From contig NW_025062479.1 of the NCBI RefSeq assembly GCF_000002995.4, forward strand, positions 17,914,721-17,978,720: DNA of 64,000 nucleotides, given 5' to 3'. Shown one piece after another: positions 63,201-64,000 of the stretch; the first letter of the stretch is position 1, and each line of letters starts with the position of its first letter. The translations under genes were made by a program, and so were the position numbers. The stretch is from Brugia malayi. Taxonomy: Eukaryota > Nematoda > Chromadorea > Rhabditida > Onchocercidae. The notes under the pieces are model-generated. The model worked only from the letters and a program-made list of their open reading frames with translations. It was not told the DNA's origin and ran no database searches.

Positions 63201-63737
63201 TGATTGTGATAAAACTTGCCATTCTTCCTTTCTTTGCAACAAAAACCTGTTGTGCTTTAAATCCAACTTAATTGGATCGAAAATCGAAAATCTGAAGTTG
63301 GATCCTCAAGTTGAACACAATAAGACTAAAATTTACTGTTCAATTTTAGTCTTTCCATTATCCCATTTTTTTCTTCGGATCTTTTCAGGACGAATTTAAT
63401 ATTTTGCGAAACCTTCGAACTTAATTTGTTTGCTTAAATAAATTCAAAAATTATGAGAGTTGCAAATCTAATTTTGCTGCTTATTTTGATAAGATTTATA
63501 AATTCCGCAATGGACGATATTAAAACAACTTACAGTTCAAACCTGTGCACTTCTTGAAGTATATTAGCAACGATGATTTTTAGGTTTTATGGGTATGCAC
63601 TCGTCAGCCCACAAATGTTTGATTCACCATATGCCGTGATGAGTGCAGATAGCAGTGGTAGAGTTGGTTCCGGACGGTATCTCCGGAGCGTCAATTCATC
63701 CGCTGCACAAACGAGAATTGGACATATTTTCAGCTAA
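57233..63737 (+). CDS. multi-pass membrane protein, about 16 TM helices in four modules
   Basis: Exons: 57233-57241 (tentative start, MEK), 57288-57376, 57615-57780, 57952-58164, 58437-58559, 58699-58824, 58967-59099, 59390-59576, 59892-60053, 60324-60495, 60752-60832, 60955-61000, 61186-61352, 61521-61634, 61762-61886, 62409-62505 (donor uncertain), 62871-62986, 63584-63737 (stop); about 759 residues. Nearly every exon carries a membrane helix, for example LLNWIYVLAGLVGLYTL, LVICSLMIFVPITACLAAFV, GFLVVLFALLFGLNLLSAV, LHFIWGMLLLVLVVLGLI, GVVLVGCNVVFTLVYWLF, VVLILTACASTACVICTF. They group as four sets of four, each later set introduced by a basic cytoplasmic stretch (NKKYRANR; IRRNVSLQSR; ALKQRYRQARTKLRK). 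Loops contain N-glycosylation motifs (NGT, NLT). The cytoplasmic tail is Tyr-rich (DENPYYYQASKRYYDQPY). I do not recognise the family. Tetraspan classes (MARVEL, MS4A, LHFPL-like) are possible relatives by topology only. Function unknown. Confidence 0.82.
63080..63340. repeat. degenerate copy of the last exon's 3' part, in the last intron
   Basis: This block matches 63680-63950 (the end of the last coding exon plus the 3' UTR) at an offset of about 600 nt. It shares strings such as gcgtcaattcatc and gaaaatctgaagttgga. The exon part of the intronic copy differs from the functional copy. The duplication covers the stop region but not the start of the exon. Confidence 0.85.
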
Positions 63738-63950
63738 GGATGAATTTACCACCGGAATCATCAGGTTAAATGAAACAAGGCAATTCACTATTAATATCTG
63801 TTGTTTTTCAATATGATTATGATAAAACTTTCCACTCTTTCTTTTCAACAGAAATCTGTTGTATTTTAGATAACTTCGTGTTGATTGGATTGGAAATCGA
63901 AAATCTGAAGTTGGACCCTTAAGATGAATACAAATAAGACTGAAATTTGT
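63680..63950. repeat. second copy of the terminal-exon duplication
   Basis: Partner of 63080-63340. It includes the coding end (stop at 63735-63737) and about 210 nt of 3' UTR. The two copies differ by scattered substitutions and small indels, plus a short segment that is inverted between them (see findings). Confidence 0.85.
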
Positions 63951-64000
63951 CATCAAATTGTCAGAGAGATACGATAATTTGATAGCAAATTTTTAAGGAA
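63738..64000. other. 3' UTR / window end
   Basis: Downstream of the membrane-protein stop. An aataag near 63931 is the closest thing to a poly(A) signal. No further exon is seen before the window ends. Confidence 0.4.

Noticed and set aside
1..64000. tRNA, rRNA, CRISPR arrays, transposase genes
   Set aside because: No cloverleaf, rRNA motif, spaced repeat array or transposase-like frame was recognised on reading both strands. A covariance-model scan would be needed to exclude small RNA genes.

Overview
The window looks like about 64 kb of an AT-rich eukaryotic chromosome, most likely from a parasitic nematode (a filarial or other spirurid worm is my best guess). The reasons are a cuticlin-type ZP protein, a worm-type CK1/TTBK-like kinase fold, short exons (about 45-240 nt) with GT/AG introns ending in TTTCAG or TTTTAG, and frequent long A/T tracts. 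There are no bacterial features, no rRNA or tRNA that I can recognise, and no CRISPR array. Every gene is split, so I rebuilt the coding regions by joining exons whose reading phases agree. Exon coordinates are in each entry.

Layout from left to right. 1-9.2 kb is mostly gene-poor. It holds a candidate neuropeptide-precursor exon on the minus strand (about 4.14-4.40 kb, with an RYG-RR motif) and an orphan exon-like ORF at 5.16 kb. 9.26-12.53 kb (+) is a globin with long N- and C-terminal extensions. 14.38-18.21 kb (-) is a complete 11-exon ZP-domain cuticlin, 414 codons. 18.2-24.8 kb has no recognisable gene but holds a 51-nt near-perfect palindrome. 24.83-29.31 kb (+) is a 10-exon CK1-like pseudokinase. 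29.3-34.0 kb is gene-poor. 34.0-38.6 kb (+) is an hnRNP K homologue with three KH domains. 39.67-46.55 kb (+) is a 20-exon Staufen with five double-stranded RNA-binding domains, including a proline-rich insertion that splits the second. 46.5-57.2 kb is unresolved: it has GC-richer islands that resemble exons but no recognisable homology. 57.23-63.74 kb (+) is a large multi-pass membrane protein built from about 16 membrane segments that group as four four-helix modules.

The two adjacent + strand genes for hnRNP K and Staufen both encode post-transcriptional RNA regulators, about 1.3 kb apart in CDS terms. The sequence does not show that they share a transcript, because the first has its own AATAAA and the second its own acceptor-like site just before its ATG. 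The other genes are functionally unrelated: haem protein, cuticle/apical matrix, scaffold-type kinase fold, membrane protein.

Limits: start exons are missing or uncertain for the globin and the four-module membrane protein. In this base composition chance ORFs of 30-60 codons are common, so short exon-like stretches without homology are reported only as findings.
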